64,000 nt of DNA, taken from the NCBI RefSeq assembly GCF_031179145.1, contig NZ_JAPSIB010000004.1, forward strand, positions 62,001-126,000, given 5' to 3'. Shown one piece after another: positions 9,352-20,123 of this stretch. Positions within the stretch are counted from its first letter, which is position 1. Every line of letters starts with the position of its first letter. The notes under the pieces are model-generated. The model was not told the origin of the DNA, did not search any database, and saw only the letters and a list, made by a program, of their open reading frames with translations. The translations under genes and the position numbers were made by a program. This stretch comes from Brevibacterium sp. (GTDB lineage Bacteria; Actinomycetota; Actinomycetes; Actinomycetales; Brevibacteriaceae).

Positions 9352-9400
9352 GTATCGACTGGATACTCTCAACTTTACAGCCCGGCGCTCGATATGCGCC
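9352..9400. promoter_or_regulatory. Inverted repeats in the clgR upstream region
   Basis: Two small inverted repeats precede clgR: GTATC-N5-GATAC at 9352-9366 and GGCGC-N7-GCGCC at 9384-9400. ClgR sites contain CGC and GCG half-sites, so the second could be an autoregulatory site, but its spacing is 2 bases longer than the published consensus I know. Assignment is tentative. Confidence 0.3.
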
Positions 9401-9506
9401 AACCTTGCTTGAGGGGCTGATGGTATTGCCAGTCCATTCAGAGAAACCGGCAGGTGTGCTTCCATTCGTCATCAGTGGGACAACGACGCGGGAGCCGATG
9501 TTATTC

Positions 9507-10025
9507 CTATCCGGCCGGTCCGAACGCCAGCTGGGACACGAAATCGGTGAGCGTCGTCACCATGGCCTCGACCGTGCGACTGCGGATCGCCTCCCGGTCC
9601 CCGTCGAAATGGTGTTCGCTGACCTTGGCCTGCGAGCCGAAGGCGATCGCCGTGTAGACGAGTCCGACGTCTTTGCCGTCCTGCGGGTCCGGGCCCGCCA
9701 CACCCGTGCAGGCGACGCCGATGTCGGCCACGCATTTGCGTGCCGCACCGGCTGCCATCTGGGCGGCGACGATCGGGTCGACGGGTCCGACCTCCTCGAG
9801 GTGGTCGGCATCGACCCCGGCCAGGCTCGACTTGAGGTCGGTGGCGTAGGTGACGAGACCGCCGCGGACGACGGCGGACGCCCCGGGAACGTCGACGAGG
9901 GAGGCGACGAACCGGCCCCCGGTCAGTGATTCCGCCGAGGCGACCGAGAGACCCATCTCCGTGCACGTGGCGATCAACTGTCGAGTGCGCGAGAACCGGT
10001 CGCTGTGCTCCGGGCTGTCGGTCAT
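9507..10025 (-). CDS. cinA: CinA C-terminal domain protein, nicotinamide-nucleotide amidohydrolase (PncC)
   Basis: A 172-residue stand-alone CinA_C domain. Signature ASAESLTGGRFVASLVDVPGAS near the N-terminus, then GGLVTYATDLKSSLAGV and ACTGVAGPDPQDGKDVGLVYTAIA are the deamidase motifs. It converts nicotinamide mononucleotide to nicotinic acid mononucleotide, recycling NAD breakdown products such as those made by NAD-dependent ligase. The N-terminal CinA domain of the long form is absent, as is common in actinobacteria. It starts 4 bp after pgsA. Confidence 0.93.
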   Translation of the reverse strand: MTDSPEHSDRFSRTRQLIATCTEMGLSVASAESLTGGRFVASLVDVPGASAVVRGGLVTYATDLKSSLAGVDADHLEEVGPVDPIVAAQMAAGAARKCVADIGVACTGVAGPDPQDGKDVGLVYTAIAFGSQAKVSEHHFDGDREAIRSRTVEAMVTTLTDFVSQLAFGPAG

Positions 10026-10029
10026 GGGC

Positions 10030-10653
10030 TCAGTCCCGGTTCTGGTCCTTGGCGAGCCGCGCCGCCTGCAGGCAGTAGTCGATGCCGGTGACGACAGTGA
10101 CGACGATCGCGGCGATGAGGACCACCCAGGCTACGACGAGGAGGACGGATGCGGCCGCGGCGGGAATCACGGCGGCCAGTGGGAACAGCAGGAGGAACAG
10201 TCCGATGGCAACCGTCTGGAGCACCGTCTTGATCTTGCCGCCGCGGGAGGCGGGCATCACTGCGGTGCGGATCATGAAGAACCGGAGCACCGTGATGCCG
10301 AGCTCACGGACGAGGATGACGACCGGAACCCACCATGGGAGCTCGGCGATCATCGCCAGGCCGATGAGCGCCGCGGCCATGAGGGATTTGTCGGCGATCG
10401 GGTCGGCGATCTTGCCGAAGTCGGTGATGAGGTTGTACTTGCGGGCCAGATCCCCATCGATCTTGTCCGTGAGCATCGCCAGCAGGAACACGGCCAGCGC
10501 CCACCACCTCGCCGTCAGATCCTCACCGCCGTCCTGGAGAAGGAGGATGAGGAACACGGGAACGAGCAGGATCCGCAGGACCGTCAGTGCGTTGGCGATG
10601 TTCCAGGGGCTCGGCTCGGCTGATGCGGGGTGAGGTTCTGCGCGATCTATCAC
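10030..10653 (-). CDS. pgsA: CDP-diacylglycerol-glycerol-3-phosphate 3-phosphatidyltransferase
   Basis: A 207-residue membrane enzyme making phosphatidylglycerophosphate, the first committed step to phosphatidylglycerol and cardiolipin. The CDP-alcohol phosphotransferase motif is complete: DKIDGDLAR, then GKIADPIADK (D-x2-D-G-x2-A-R-x8-9-G-x3-D-x3-D). About six membrane segments are visible. It sits between ftsK and cinA as in other actinobacteria, which supports PgsA over a paralogous CDP-alcohol transferase. Confidence 0.93.
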   Translation of the reverse strand: MIDRAEPHPASAEPSPWNIANALTVLRILLVPVFLILLLQDGGEDLTARWWALAVFLLAMLTDKIDGDLARKYNLITDFGKIADPIADKSLMAAALIGLAMIAELPWWVPVVILVRELGITVLRFFMIRTAVMPASRGGKIKTVLQTVAIGLFLLLFPLAAVIPAAAASVLLVVAWVVLIAAIVVTVVTGIDYCLQAARLAKDQNRD

Positions 10654-10679
10654 GCTTCAACCCTAGCGGAGAGTCGGCC

Positions 10680-13550
10680 TCAGCGCCCGGTCAGCTCCCA
10701 CGCGTCGTCACCACTGGCTTCGACGACCTCGAGACCGGTGTCGGGATCGACGTCTCCGACCCTCAGGTCCTCGCCGTGGGTGAGCGAGCCCGCTCCCCCA
10801 TAGGCACCGGCCCCTCCCCCACGGGAGGAAGCGGACGTCGGCCCGTCGCCGTAGTCGTCGTCGAACTCCTCGTCGTAGTCGGCCGCGGCCGATGGCTGCC
10901 CGCCACCCGCCTCGGCGGACGCACCTCCGGCGGGCGGTGTCTCCCCCTTGATCACGGCAAGGGTTCCGGGCAGGTCCTCGGGACGCACGAGCACGTCGCG
11001 GGCCTTGGAACCCTCGGAGGGTCCGACGATGCCGCGCGACTCCATCAGGTCCATGAGGCGACCGGCCTTCGCGAAGCCGACGCGCAGCTTGCGCTGGAGC
11101 ATCGAGGTCGATCCGAACTGGGTGGTGACGACGAGCTCGGCCGCCTGGAGCAGCAGGTCGAGGTCGTCGCCGATCTCCTCGTCGATCTGCTTCTTCGGCG
11201 CCTCCACCGCGACGTCGTCGCGGTAGTTCGGCTGCAGCTGGCCCTTGACGTGTTCGACGACCTTCTCGATCTCGGATTCGTTGACCCAGGCGCCCTGGAC
11301 GCGCATCGGCTTGGCCGCGCCCATCGGCAGGAACAGCGCGTCACCCTGACCGATGAGCTTCTCAGCACCCGGCTGGTCGAGCACGACTCGGGAGTCGGCC
11401 AGTGAGGAGGTCGCGAAGGCGAGCCGCGAGGGCACGTTGGCCTTGATCAGACCGGTGACGACGTCGACGCTGGGGCGCTGGGTGGCGAGCACCAGGTGGA
11501 TGCCGGCGGCACGGGCAAGCTGGGTGATGCGCTGGATCGAGGCTTCGACGTCGCGCGGGGCGACCATCATCAGGTCGGCGAGCTCGTCGACGACGACCAG
11601 CAGATACGGGTAGGGCTGGATCACGCGCTCGGAGCCCGCGGGCACCTGGACGCGACCCTCCCGGACGGCCTTGTTGAACTCCTTGATGTGCTTGAACCCG
11701 AAGTTCGCGAGGTCGTCGTAGCGGGCGTCCATTTCGCGCACGACCCATTCCAGCGCCTCGGCGGCCTTCTTGGGATTGGTGATGATCGGGGTGATCAGGT
11801 GCGGGATGCCCTCGTAGATCGTCAGCTCGACGCGCTTGGGGTCGACGAGGATCATGCGGACCTCGTCGGGGGTGGCCCGCATCATGATCGAGGTGATCAT
11901 CGAGTTGACGAAGCTCGACTTACCGGCGCCGGTCGCACCGGCGACGAGCAGGTGGGGCATCTTCGACAGGTCGGCGACGACGAATCCGCCCTCGACGTCC
12001 TTGCCCACGCCCATGACCATGGGGTGCTCGGTCTTGCGGGCGGCCTTCGAGCGGAGCACGTCGCCGAGGGAGACGTTCTCGCGGTCGGAGTTCGGGATCT
12101 CGATGCCGATCGCCTTCTTGCCGGGGATCGGCGAGAGGATCCGGACATCGGCGCTGGCGACCGCGTAGGAGATGTTCTTGCTCAGCGCGGTGACCTTCTC
12201 CACCTTGGTGCCGGCGCCGAGCTCGACCTCGTAGCGGGTCACCGTCGGTCCGCGGGAGAAGCCGGTGACCTGGGCGTCGATCTTGAACTGATCGAGCACG
12301 TCGCGCAGGGCCTCGACGACCCGGTCGTTGGCCTCGGAGCGCTCCTTGGCCGGGGGGCCGGGCACGAGGTAGTCGGAATTCGGCAGGGTGTAGGTGACGT
12401 CGCCGGCCAAGGTGAGCTGCTCGACGCGCTCGGGCAGCTGCTCGGTGGGCGGCGGGGCGGGGGTGTTCGTGGCGGGCACCGGCGCCGAGGCGTCCGCGGG
12501 CTTCGCGCTGTGCGCAACGGTCGGTGCGTCCTCGGTCATGCCGATGACCTTCTTCAGCGCCGCGGTCTCGCGCTCCGCCTTGGTCGGGCGGCGTTCGCCC
12601 GGCTTGAACTGCGGGGTGTCGATGACCGTGGTGTCGGCCTCTTCGTCGCTGACCTCGTTCTCGTGGATGTAGGCCTTGTCGTAGGCCTTCTCCGCGATGT
12701 CGTCGTCGACGGATCGGGGTTCGTCGAGCTCCGGCAGCTCCGTCTTCTTCTTCCGGCTCCGGCGCTTGGCGCCCATGACCGGTTTGAGGCTGGAGGTGTG
12801 GGAGTTGTCGGCGACGAGATCGGTCGAGTTCGGAACCTCGGAGTCGTCGCTCTGCTCCTCACGGGGTCCACCGGTGAGCCGCAGGTAGAGGGCGGTCAGA
12901 CGTTCGGGGATCGAGCGCACCGGGGTCGCCGTGATGACGAGGAAGGAGAAGAGGCCGAGAAGCACGAGCAGCGGCACCGCCACGTAGACGGTGGTGGCCA
13001 CGACGAGCGGCGAGGAGATGACGAAGCCGAGCGCTCCGCCGCCGTTGGCCATGGCTGCGCGCGAGTTGACGAAGCTGGGGTTGCCGGCGGCGATGTGGGC
13101 GAGGCCCGAAGCCGCGAGCAGGAGCAGGATGATGCCGATGAGGATCCGGTTGTTGCCCCTGTTGTCGTCTCCGCGGAGGAAGAGGCGGATCGCGTAGCCG
13201 GTGAAGATGACCGGCAGGGCCAGGGCCACGCGGCCGAAGGTGCCTTCGACGACGGCGCGGACGCCGGCTCCGAACGCCCCGGGGATGTTCCACCATTCGA
13301 AGGCCGCAATGACGATCGAGAGCCCGATGAGGAAGAAGGCTGTGCCGTCCCTCTTCGTCGGGCTGTCGGTCGGTTCGTCACTGAGGATCTTCCGCGCACG
13401 GTTTCCGGCCATGTGGGCCACTCCCCTCCACGCACCGGTGACAACGTTTGTCCCGGGGTTCTCAGCCCCCGCTTGACCGGTCTGGCCAGCAGTTTTGCGC
13501 GCTTGACGTTTACCGGTGCCAGAAGCGGGGGAAGTCGTTCTGGTCGCCAT
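10680..13550 (-). CDS. ftsK: DNA translocase FtsK
   Basis: 956 residues from the ATG at 13550 (MATRTTSPASG). The longer open frame adds about 20 unrelated residues, and a TAAGAT -10 box 7 bases upstream of this ATG makes it the likely leaderless start. Four to five N-terminal membrane segments are followed by an acidic/Pro linker. The motor domain has Walker A GATGAGKSS and Walker B LLVVVDELADL. The C-terminal winged-helix gamma domain (LQRKLRVGFAKAGRLMDLMESRGIVGPSEGSKARDVLV) recognises KOPS-like sites. It pumps DNA at the septum and activates dimer resolution. Confidence 0.97.
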   Translation of the reverse strand: MATRTTSPASGTGKRQARKTAGQTGQAGAENPGTNVVTGAWRGVAHMAGNRARKILSDEPTDSPTKRDGTAFFLIGLSIVIAAFEWWNIPGAFGAGVRAVVEGTFGRVALALPVIFTGYAIRLFLRGDDNRGNNRILIGIILLLLAASGLAHIAAGNPSFVNSRAAMANGGGALGFVISSPLVVATTVYVAVPLLVLLGLFSFLVITATPVRSIPERLTALYLRLTGGPREEQSDDSEVPNSTDLVADNSHTSSLKPVMGAKRRSRKKKTELPELDEPRSVDDDIAEKAYDKAYIHENEVSDEEADTTVIDTPQFKPGERRPTKAERETAALKKVIGMTEDAPTVAHSAKPADASAPVPATNTPAPPPTEQLPERVEQLTLAGDVTYTLPNSDYLVPGPPAKERSEANDRVVEALRDVLDQFKIDAQVTGFSRGPTVTRYEVELGAGTKVEKVTALSKNISYAVASADVRILSPIPGKKAIGIEIPNSDRENVSLGDVLRSKAARKTEHPMVMGVGKDVEGGFVVADLSKMPHLLVAGATGAGKSSFVNSMITSIMMRATPDEVRMILVDPKRVELTIYEGIPHLITPIITNPKKAAEALEWVVREMDARYDDLANFGFKHIKEFNKAVREGRVQVPAGSERVIQPYPYLLVVVDELADLMMVAPRDVEASIQRITQLARAAGIHLVLATQRPSVDVVTGLIKANVPSRLAFATSSLADSRVVLDQPGAEKLIGQGDALFLPMGAAKPMRVQGAWVNESEIEKVVEHVKGQLQPNYRDDVAVEAPKKQIDEEIGDDLDLLLQAAELVVTTQFGSTSMLQRKLRVGFAKAGRLMDLMESRGIVGPSEGSKARDVLVRPEDLPGTLAVIKGETPPAGGASAEAGGGQPSAAADYDEEFDDDYGDGPTSASSRGGGAGAYGGAGSLTHGEDLRVGDVDPDTGLEVVEASGDDAWELTGR

Positions 13551-13557
13551 GGTCCCA

Positions 13558-13563
13558 ATCTTA
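13558..13563 (-). promoter_or_regulatory. -10 box for leaderless ftsK mRNA
   Basis: TAAGAT on the minus strand is followed by exactly 7 bases and then the ftsK ATG, with no Shine-Dalgarno sequence. Initiation at or next to the A of ATG is expected. Confidence 0.5.
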
Positions 13564-13637
13564 GGTGGAGACCGGCCCGCATCCCAGCAAATCCGCAGGA
13601 TTCGGCGCGCCACGCCGGCGCGTGAAGGGGGCGGTCG

Positions 13638-15242
<1,605 letters not shown>

Positions 15243-15552
15243 GAGTGGTCCTCCTCGTGCACCGACTGGTGCCATGGGCGTCCTTGGGCAACGGGGTTGT
15301 GGCCTGAAGCGAAATTCCGCATCGCGAAACGCGGACCTCGCTTAGCGAAAGGCTATTGTGTGACCCCAGTCTCAGTCAATTGTGAGGAACCTCTTGACGG
15401 AGCCACATCGACAGTGAACGATAACGACAAGGACCGAGTTCGCAGTGACGTCGGGAAACCGGCGATGACCAGCCAATTCATCGGCTCGTCTCCATCACGG
15501 CCACTCGACACTGCATGACCACGCGGCAACGCTGCCGCAGATCGGATGCACG
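15243..15552. promoter_or_regulatory. Divergent aceB / lactate permease control region with GCGAAA repeats
   Basis: This 310-bp gap holds no gene. GCGAAA occurs three times in the same orientation at 15309-15314, 15324-15329 and 15345-15350, spaced 15 and 21 bp, in the half nearer malate synthase. GTGTGACC at 15358-15365 and TTGTGAGG at 15380-15387 resemble half-sites of a Crp/GlxR-type operator, but no full palindrome forms. The regulator is unknown; RamB, GlxR or IclR types are candidates by analogy with other actinobacterial aceB promoters. Confidence 0.35.
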
Positions 15553-17388
15553 ATGGACAACCTCGCTCTCGCCGCCCTCCTGGCCCTGACTCCCATCCTT
15601 CTCGCGGGAATTCTCCTCATCGGATTCCGGTGGCCCGCCAAATATGCGATGCCCATCGGCCTCGTCGCCGCGGCGCTCGTCGCCAACTTCGCCTGGCGCA
15701 TCGAATGGGTGACGATCGGCGCCTCCATCGTCCAAGGCGTGCTCGTGGCGATCGGTCTGCTGTGGATCGTCTTCGGCGCACTGCTCCTCCTCGCCACGGT
15801 CACCCGCTCGGGCGCGATCCAGACGATCCGAGCCGGATTCATCTCGATCTCCCCCGACCGCCGCGTCCAGGTCATCATCATCGCGTGGCTCTTCGGCTCG
15901 TTCATCGAAGGCGCCGCCGGTTTCGGCACCCCGGCCGCCGTCGTCGCCCCGCTCCTGCTGGCCCTCGGGTTCCCGGCGATCGCCGCCGTGCTCGCCGGGC
16001 TGATCATCCAGTCGACGCCGGTCAGCTTCGGCGCCGTCGGCACGCCCATGGTCGTGGGAATCGGCACCGGCCTGTCCAAGGAGGACGGGACCATGTCGAG
16101 TGACGTCGCGGCCCGTGCCGCCGAGCTCGGCCTGGGCCAGAGCGAGTTCGTCGCCCACACCGCCACCCAGGTCGCGCTCATCCATGGCATCTGCGGAATC
16201 CTCATCCCCCTGCTGCTCGCGTGCATGCTGACCGGATTCTTCGGTCAGCGCAAGCGCTTCGCCGATGGCCTCGCCGTCGCCCCGTTCGCCGTCTACTCGG
16301 CGCTCGCGATGATCGTGCCCTACCTGCTCGTGGCCAATCTCCTCGGCCCCGAGTTCCCCTCCCTGCTCGGCGGCCTCATCGGACTGGCGATCGTCGTCAC
16401 GACGAGCAGGATGGGCTTCCTCATGCCGAAGAAGACCTGGGACTTCGCGCCGCGCGAGAACTGGCCGGCCCATTGGATGGGCACCGTCGACCCCGCCGAC
16501 GAGGCCGCCCAGCTGCAGAAGCGGATGTCCCTGCTCCGCGCCTGGTCCCCGTACCTCATCGTCGTCCTCCTGCTCCTCCTCACCCGCAACGTCGCACCGA
16601 TCAAGGAGTTCCTCACCGGTCCCGCCGTGATCAAGGTCGAGGGGATCTTCGGCACCGCGATCAACCAGAACATGGACCTGCTGTGGTCACCTGGGGCGAT
16701 CTTCGTCCTCGCTTGCGGGCTGACCTACCTCATCCACCGAATGAGCGGCGGGCAGATCGGGTCCTCGTGGAAACTCGCCGGCGGGCAGATCGCCAGTGCC
16801 GCGGTCGCACTCCTGTGCTCGCTGCCGCTGGTCCGCGTCTTCATCAACTCGGGATCGGACTACAACAACGCCGGTCTCGACTCCATGCCCGTCACCCTCG
16901 CCGAGGCGGCCGCCAGCTCCGTCGGTGACGCCTGGCCCCTGTTCGCCCCGTTCATCGGCGCGCTCGGCGCGTTCGTCGCCGGCTCGAACACGGTGTCGAA
17001 CATCATGTTCTCCCAGTTCCAGTTCTCCACCGGCGTCGCCATCGGCGCGACGAGCCCGGAGACGGTGGTCGCCGCGCAGGCCGTGGGCGGAGCGGCCGGA
17101 AACATGGTGGCCGTCCACAACGTCGTGGCGGCCTCGGCGACGGTGGGTCTGGTCGGGCGCGAGGGCGAGATCATCCGTCGCACCTCGGTGCCGATGCTCG
17201 TCTACTCCCTGACCGCCGGCGCGCTTGCGTTCATCGGCATCAACGGGCTCGGGGCCAATGCGGGCACGGTGGTTCTCTCGACCGTCCTCGTCGGGCTGAT
17301 CGTCGCATTCGTGCTGATCCGCAGGTCGCCCGGACGCGAGCTCGCTCCGGTTGCCAGTCGTCCGACCACGGCCGAGGATCCCGCCTAG
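15553..17388 (+). CDS. lldP: L-lactate permease (LctP/LldP family)
   Basis: A 611-residue integral membrane protein with 12 or more hydrophobic segments and LldP hallmarks: [21 protein letters not shown], the [22 protein letters not shown] signature, and [20 protein letters not shown] near the C-terminus. It imports lactate (possibly glycolate) with protons. The ATG at 15553 lacks a strong ribosome site. It is divergent from malate synthase, consistent with growth on organic acids; a lactate dehydrogenase gene is not adjacent. A strong hairpin follows the stop. Confidence 0.93.
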   Translation: MDNLALAALLALTPILLAGILLIGFRWPAKYAMPIGLVAAALVANFAWRIEWVTIGASIVQGVLVAIGLLWIVFGALLLLATVTRSGAIQTIRAGFISISPDRRVQVIIIAWLFGSFIEGAAGFGTPAAVVAPLLLALGFPAIAAVLAGLIIQSTPVSFGAVGTPMVVGIGTGLSKEDGTMSSDVAARAAELGLGQSEFVAHTATQVALIHGICGILIPLLLACMLTGFFGQRKRFADGLAVAPFAVYSALAMIVPYLLVANLLGPEFPSLLGGLIGLAIVVTTSRMGFLMPKKTWDFAPRENWPAHWMGTVDPADEAAQLQKRMSLLRAWSPYLIVVLLLLLTRNVAPIKEFLTGPAVIKVEGIFGTAINQNMDLLWSPGAIFVLACGLTYLIHRMSGGQIGSSWKLAGGQIASAAVALLCSLPLVRVFINSGSDYNNAGLDSMPVTLAEAAASSVGDAWPLFAPFIGALGAFVAGSNTVSNIMFSQFQFSTGVAIGATSPETVVAAQAVGGAAGNMVAVHNVVAASATVGLVGREGEIIRRTSVPMLVYSLTAGALAFIGINGLGANAGTVVLSTVLVGLIVAFVLIRRSPGRELAPVASRPTTAEDPA

Positions 17389-17406
17389 CAGTTCCGGCGG
17401 CCCACG

Positions 17407-17458
17407 ATTCGGGCTTCCGATCCAGCTCCCCCAAAGGAAGCGGATTGGAAGCCCGAAT
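17407..17458 (+). terminator. Hairpin after the lactate permease
   Basis: A 17-bp stem (17407-17423 with 17442-17458, one G-T wobble) and an 18-base loop, 18 bp after the permease stop. There is no clear T-run, as is usual for high-GC actinobacteria. Confidence 0.6.
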
Positions 17459-17672
17459 TGTCGTCACCGGAGGGAACTGGAACTTGAGCGAAGGCCGAGG
17501 GCAGTCGTGTTTCCGGGCTGCCCCGCCCAGACCCCTGCCAGGTGAATACTGGTCGAACTCCCCCAGTCTGGTAGCCCAAACGGTAGACGTGAGAGAACTC
17601 ACTTGTCAGACTGTCTCTGTCGCATCAGTTTCAAGTGACTGAAGGAGTCGCTTGACCGCTCAGGAGACATCT

Positions 17673-18266
17673 ATGCTGCGTTGGTCCTCACACCGACTGA
17701 AATACCTCATCCTCTCAGCTCTGCTCATCTCATTCGCCGCCCTTCTGGCCCTCGGCGGTCAGTCCTCGGTCGCCCACGCGACCGAAACCTCCCGGTATCT
17801 CCCCATCGAGACGCCGGCCCAGGAGCGGTCCAACTGGTGCTGGGCGGCGACCGGCAACGCCGTGGCCGATTACTTCGGGCGCGAATACTCGCAGAATCAG
17901 TTCTGCAATATGGCGTTCGGTCGGGCGCTCAACTCGAGCTGCCCGAATGATCAGGCCGACCTCGGCAACGACCAACGGGCCTTCCGTGAGATCGGCATCG
18001 CCCCGGGCAGTTACATCAGCGCCACCATCTCCTATGACACGGTCTCCGATGAGATCTCCCACGACCGTCCGGTGATGACGCGCATCCTGTGGAGTTCCGG
18101 CGGTGGGCACATGATGAATCTCATCGGCTACGACAGGGGCAATTCCACCGTCCGGTACCACGACCCCTGGCCCGACTCTCAGCGAGTCAACACCTCCACC
18201 TACGCGTGGTACGTGAAGAATCCTCAGTTCTCGTGGACCCACACCCTCTACAGGATCGGAGCCTGA
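17673..18266 (+). CDS. Secreted papain-like (C39/C70-like) cysteine peptidase
   Basis: 197 residues from the ATG at 17673, which has AGGAG 6 bases upstream; a TTG at 17652 with its own AGGAG would add 7 residues. A Sec signal peptide (hydrophobic 11-28, cleavage after AHA at 36) precedes a compact domain. The catalytic set is readable: Cys56 in QERSNWCWAAT, His146 in GGGHMMNLIGYD, and Asp164 in YHDPW. This arrangement resembles AvrRpt2-type/C39-like cysteine peptidases. The next gene starts 1 bp later and encodes a secreted anchored protein, so the two probably act together outside the membrane. Substrate unknown. Confidence 0.8.
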   Translation: MLRWSSHRLKYLILSALLISFAALLALGGQSSVAHATETSRYLPIETPAQERSNWCWAATGNAVADYFGREYSQNQFCNMAFGRALNSSCPNDQADLGNDQRAFREIGIAPGSYISATISYDTVSDEISHDRPVMTRILWSSGGGHMMNLIGYDRGNSTVRYHDPWPDSQRVNTSTYAWYVKNPQFSWTHTLYRIGA

Positions 18267-18267
18267 G

Positions 18268-19104
18268 ATGCGTCTGAAGAACCTCTCCCTGGCAGTCGCT
18301 TCGGGCGTGGCCATCGCCATCTGCGCCACCCCAGGGGCAGCATTCGCCGCCACGGGCCCCAGCGACCAGGACCTGCGCGAGGCAGCGAGTGCGGTGCACG
18401 CCCCGGACGGTCTCAGCTTGCTGAGATCGGCCGCCGGTGCCCCGAAACCCTCCCCCGGCGCATTGGCCCCGCAGACATCGACACAACAGAAGGTCGCCGC
18501 TGACGGCATCCCCGTCTACGCCCTCAACCCGGACTTCGTCTCCGGACACTCCAAGGACCCAGCCGAGCTGTGGTACATCGCCTATCCGGCCACCCACAAC
18601 GCGGAGGACTTCACGATCTTCGCCGCACAGGACGACGCCGGCCGGTGGTCGGCGGTGAATGTGGCGACCGGGCACCAGGAGGCCGACTATGTGAAAGACG
18701 CGCCGGCCGATTCGCGTCTCCTCGTCGAACCCCAGGTCTCGGCCTGGTACGGGCTCAAGGACGGTGAGGTCGAACCTCTCAACGACGCGGCAGTCAAGGC
18801 CATCGGCAGCTCCGGTCCTGTCCCGGTCGCAGACTACCGGCAGCACGTGAGCAGCGCCTACGGGTCGAAGCTGCCCGGCTCCTCCTACGCCAAGAGCGGC
18901 AAAGCCGGTGGATTCGGCGCCGGGGCGCCATCGCCGGCAGGGTCGGTCACCCCGCAGCCCGATACGGGCGCCGCGCACAGTCCCGTCGCGGAGACGGCCG
19001 GCACGCTCGCTCCGCCGCTCTTTGGCGTGTGGGCGGGCGCGGGTGCTGTGGCTCTCGCAGCACTCGGCCTGGGATGGCTCCTCCATCGGCGCAAGAACCG
19101 CTGA
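18268..19104 (+). CDS. Secreted, C-terminally membrane-anchored protein of unknown function
   Basis: 278 residues. A signal peptide (cleavage likely after AAFA, residue 27) and a C-terminal hydrophobic segment (about 248-271) ending in HRRKNR predict an extracellular domain held in the membrane. The tail looks like a sorting signal but has no LPXTG motif. The mature part contains a stretch around DGIPVYALNPDFV and a Pro/Ser/Gly stalk. It starts one base after the cysteine peptidase stop, so the two form an operon. It could be a substrate, chaperone or inhibitor of that peptidase; nothing in the sequence decides this. Confidence 0.75.
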   Translation: MRLKNLSLAVASGVAIAICATPGAAFAATGPSDQDLREAASAVHAPDGLSLLRSAAGAPKPSPGALAPQTSTQQKVAADGIPVYALNPDFVSGHSKDPAELWYIAYPATHNAEDFTIFAAQDDAGRWSAVNVATGHQEADYVKDAPADSRLLVEPQVSAWYGLKDGEVEPLNDAAVKAIGSSGPVPVADYRQHVSSAYGSKLPGSSYAKSGKAGGFGAGAPSPAGSVTPQPDTGAAHSPVAETAGTLAPPLFGVWAGAGAVALAALGLGWLLHRRKNR

Positions 19105-19123
19105 GAGCGCCGTTCCGGCAAGG

Positions 19124-19180
19124 TTCAGACCGCGCGGCAGGGTTCAGACCGCGCGGCAGGGCTCAGACCGCGCGGCAGGG
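19124..19180. repeat. Three 19-bp tandem repeats between convergent genes
   Basis: Three near-identical 19-bp units, each with a CCGCGCGG palindrome, run from 19124 to 19180 and abut the methyltransferase stop at 19182. Read on the minus strand each unit starts with TGA, so TGA recurs at +19, +38 and +57 from the true stop and closes all three frames. Confidence 0.9.
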
Positions 19181-19181
19181 C

Positions 19182-20063
19182 TCAGCCGGCAACGACAGCG
19201 CGGAACGCGTGCGTGACGTAGGGCAGACGGACCGAACCGTCGGCATCACGCACGCGTTCACCGAGGGCCCGCACACGAGACAGCATGGACTGCCGCTCGT
19301 TCGGGGCCGCGACGATCGTGTGGCTGCGGGAGGCGACCATGTCGACAAGCTCGTCGACACTGAGAGTGCGCGCCCACGCCTCGCAGTGATAGGCGGGTGC
19401 GGCGAAGTCCGCGGTCAGAAAGCTCACCTCGGTGCCCATGTCGCCATCTGCACTTCCCCGGCAGCCGGGACCCTGCTCCTTGAGCAGTGAGTCCTTGAGC
19501 AGTGAGTCCTTGAGCAGTGAGTCCTTGAGCAGTGAGGCGACATAGACCTCGGCGGTGCTGGGGGTGATGATCTCGGTCAGTTCGGCCACCCAGTCGACGC
19601 TCTCGTCGCGGATGTTCCAGATCAGGCCGAGCACTCCTCCGGGACAGAGCACGCGCGCCGCCTCCGCACAGGCGCGTTCCGGATCGACCCAGTGCCAGGA
19701 CTGGCCGTAGGTGATCAGATCGACGCTCGAATCCTCGAGAGGCAGGGACTCCCCCGTGCCGGGCCGGGTCTCGACGCCCCGCAGCTGCACCGACAAGGCA
19801 GCGAGCATCCGCTCGTCGGGGTCGACGGCGATGACGCGGCGGTGGGCACCCACCAGGGACTGCGTGAGCTTCCCGGTTCCGGCGCCGACGTCGGCGACCA
19901 CAACGGCCGCATCCACTGCGGAATCCGCGCCGTCCCCCGCGGAGCCGGCGACGACCTCGGCGGATCCGAGAAGCCACGAGGCCGACCGGGCTGGGTAGCC
20001 CGGTCGGCCTCGTTGGTATTCGGATGCGGCCGCACCGAAATCGGTGCCGCTGACCTCATTCAT
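19182..20063 (-). CDS. Class I SAM-dependent methyltransferase
   Basis: A 293-residue Methyltransf_11-type enzyme resembling trans-aconitate/ubiquinone methyltransferases. Motif I ADVGAGTGKLTQSL, then RVIAVDPDERMLAAL, and YGQSWHWVDPERACAEAARVLCPGGVLGLIWN (motifs II-III) are clear. The N-terminal FGAAASEYQRGRPGYP is typical of these methyltransferases. An in-frame 15-bp repeat (19477-19536) encodes a repeated LLKDS pentapeptide in a loop after motif III, an unusual insertion. Substrate unknown. It is convergent with the anchored protein and sits just downstream of RNase J. Confidence 0.85.
   Translation of the reverse strand: MNEVSGTDFGAAASEYQRGRPGYPARSASWLLGSAEVVAGSAGDGADSAVDAAVVVADVGAGTGKLTQSLVGAHRRVIAVDPDERMLAALSVQLRGVETRPGTGESLPLEDSSVDLITYGQSWHWVDPERACAEAARVLCPGGVLGLIWNIRDESVDWVAELTEIITPSTAEVYVASLLKDSLLKDSLLKDSLLKEQGPGCRGSADGDMGTEVSFLTADFAAPAYHCEAWARTLSVDELVDMVASRSHTIVAAPNERQSMLSRVRALGERVRDADGSVRLPYVTHAFRAVVAG
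19477..19536 (-). repeat. Four perfect 15-bp tandem repeats inside the methyltransferase gene
   Basis: The unit TCCTTGAGCAGTGAG occurs four times without a mismatch. It encodes LLKDS-type pentapeptides in frame, so gain or loss of units changes protein length without a frameshift. Perfect identity suggests recent expansion. Confidence 0.95.
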
Positions 20064-20079
20064 GTCAGCTTGTCCGCAT

Positions 20080-20123
20080 CTCGGCGCATCCGCTCAGATC
20101 TCATCTCAGCGCATCTGCTCAGA
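20080..20123. repeat. 25-bp repeat spanning the RNase J stop
   Basis: CTCGGCGCATCCGCTCAGA (from 20080) and CTCAGCGCATCTGCTCAGA (from 20105) are two near-copies 25 bp apart. The second contains the RNase J stop. On the minus strand TGA recurs 13, 18 and 25 bases after the true stop. Confidence 0.8.

Noticed and set aside
11496-13625. 709-residue plus-strand open frame over ftsK
   Set aside because: Shadow of ftsK; no ribosome site or motif, composition reflects the complementary codons.
19020-19104. LPXTG sorting signal at the end of the anchored protein
   Set aside because: A hydrophobic segment and basic tail are present, but the LPXTG-like motif is missing.
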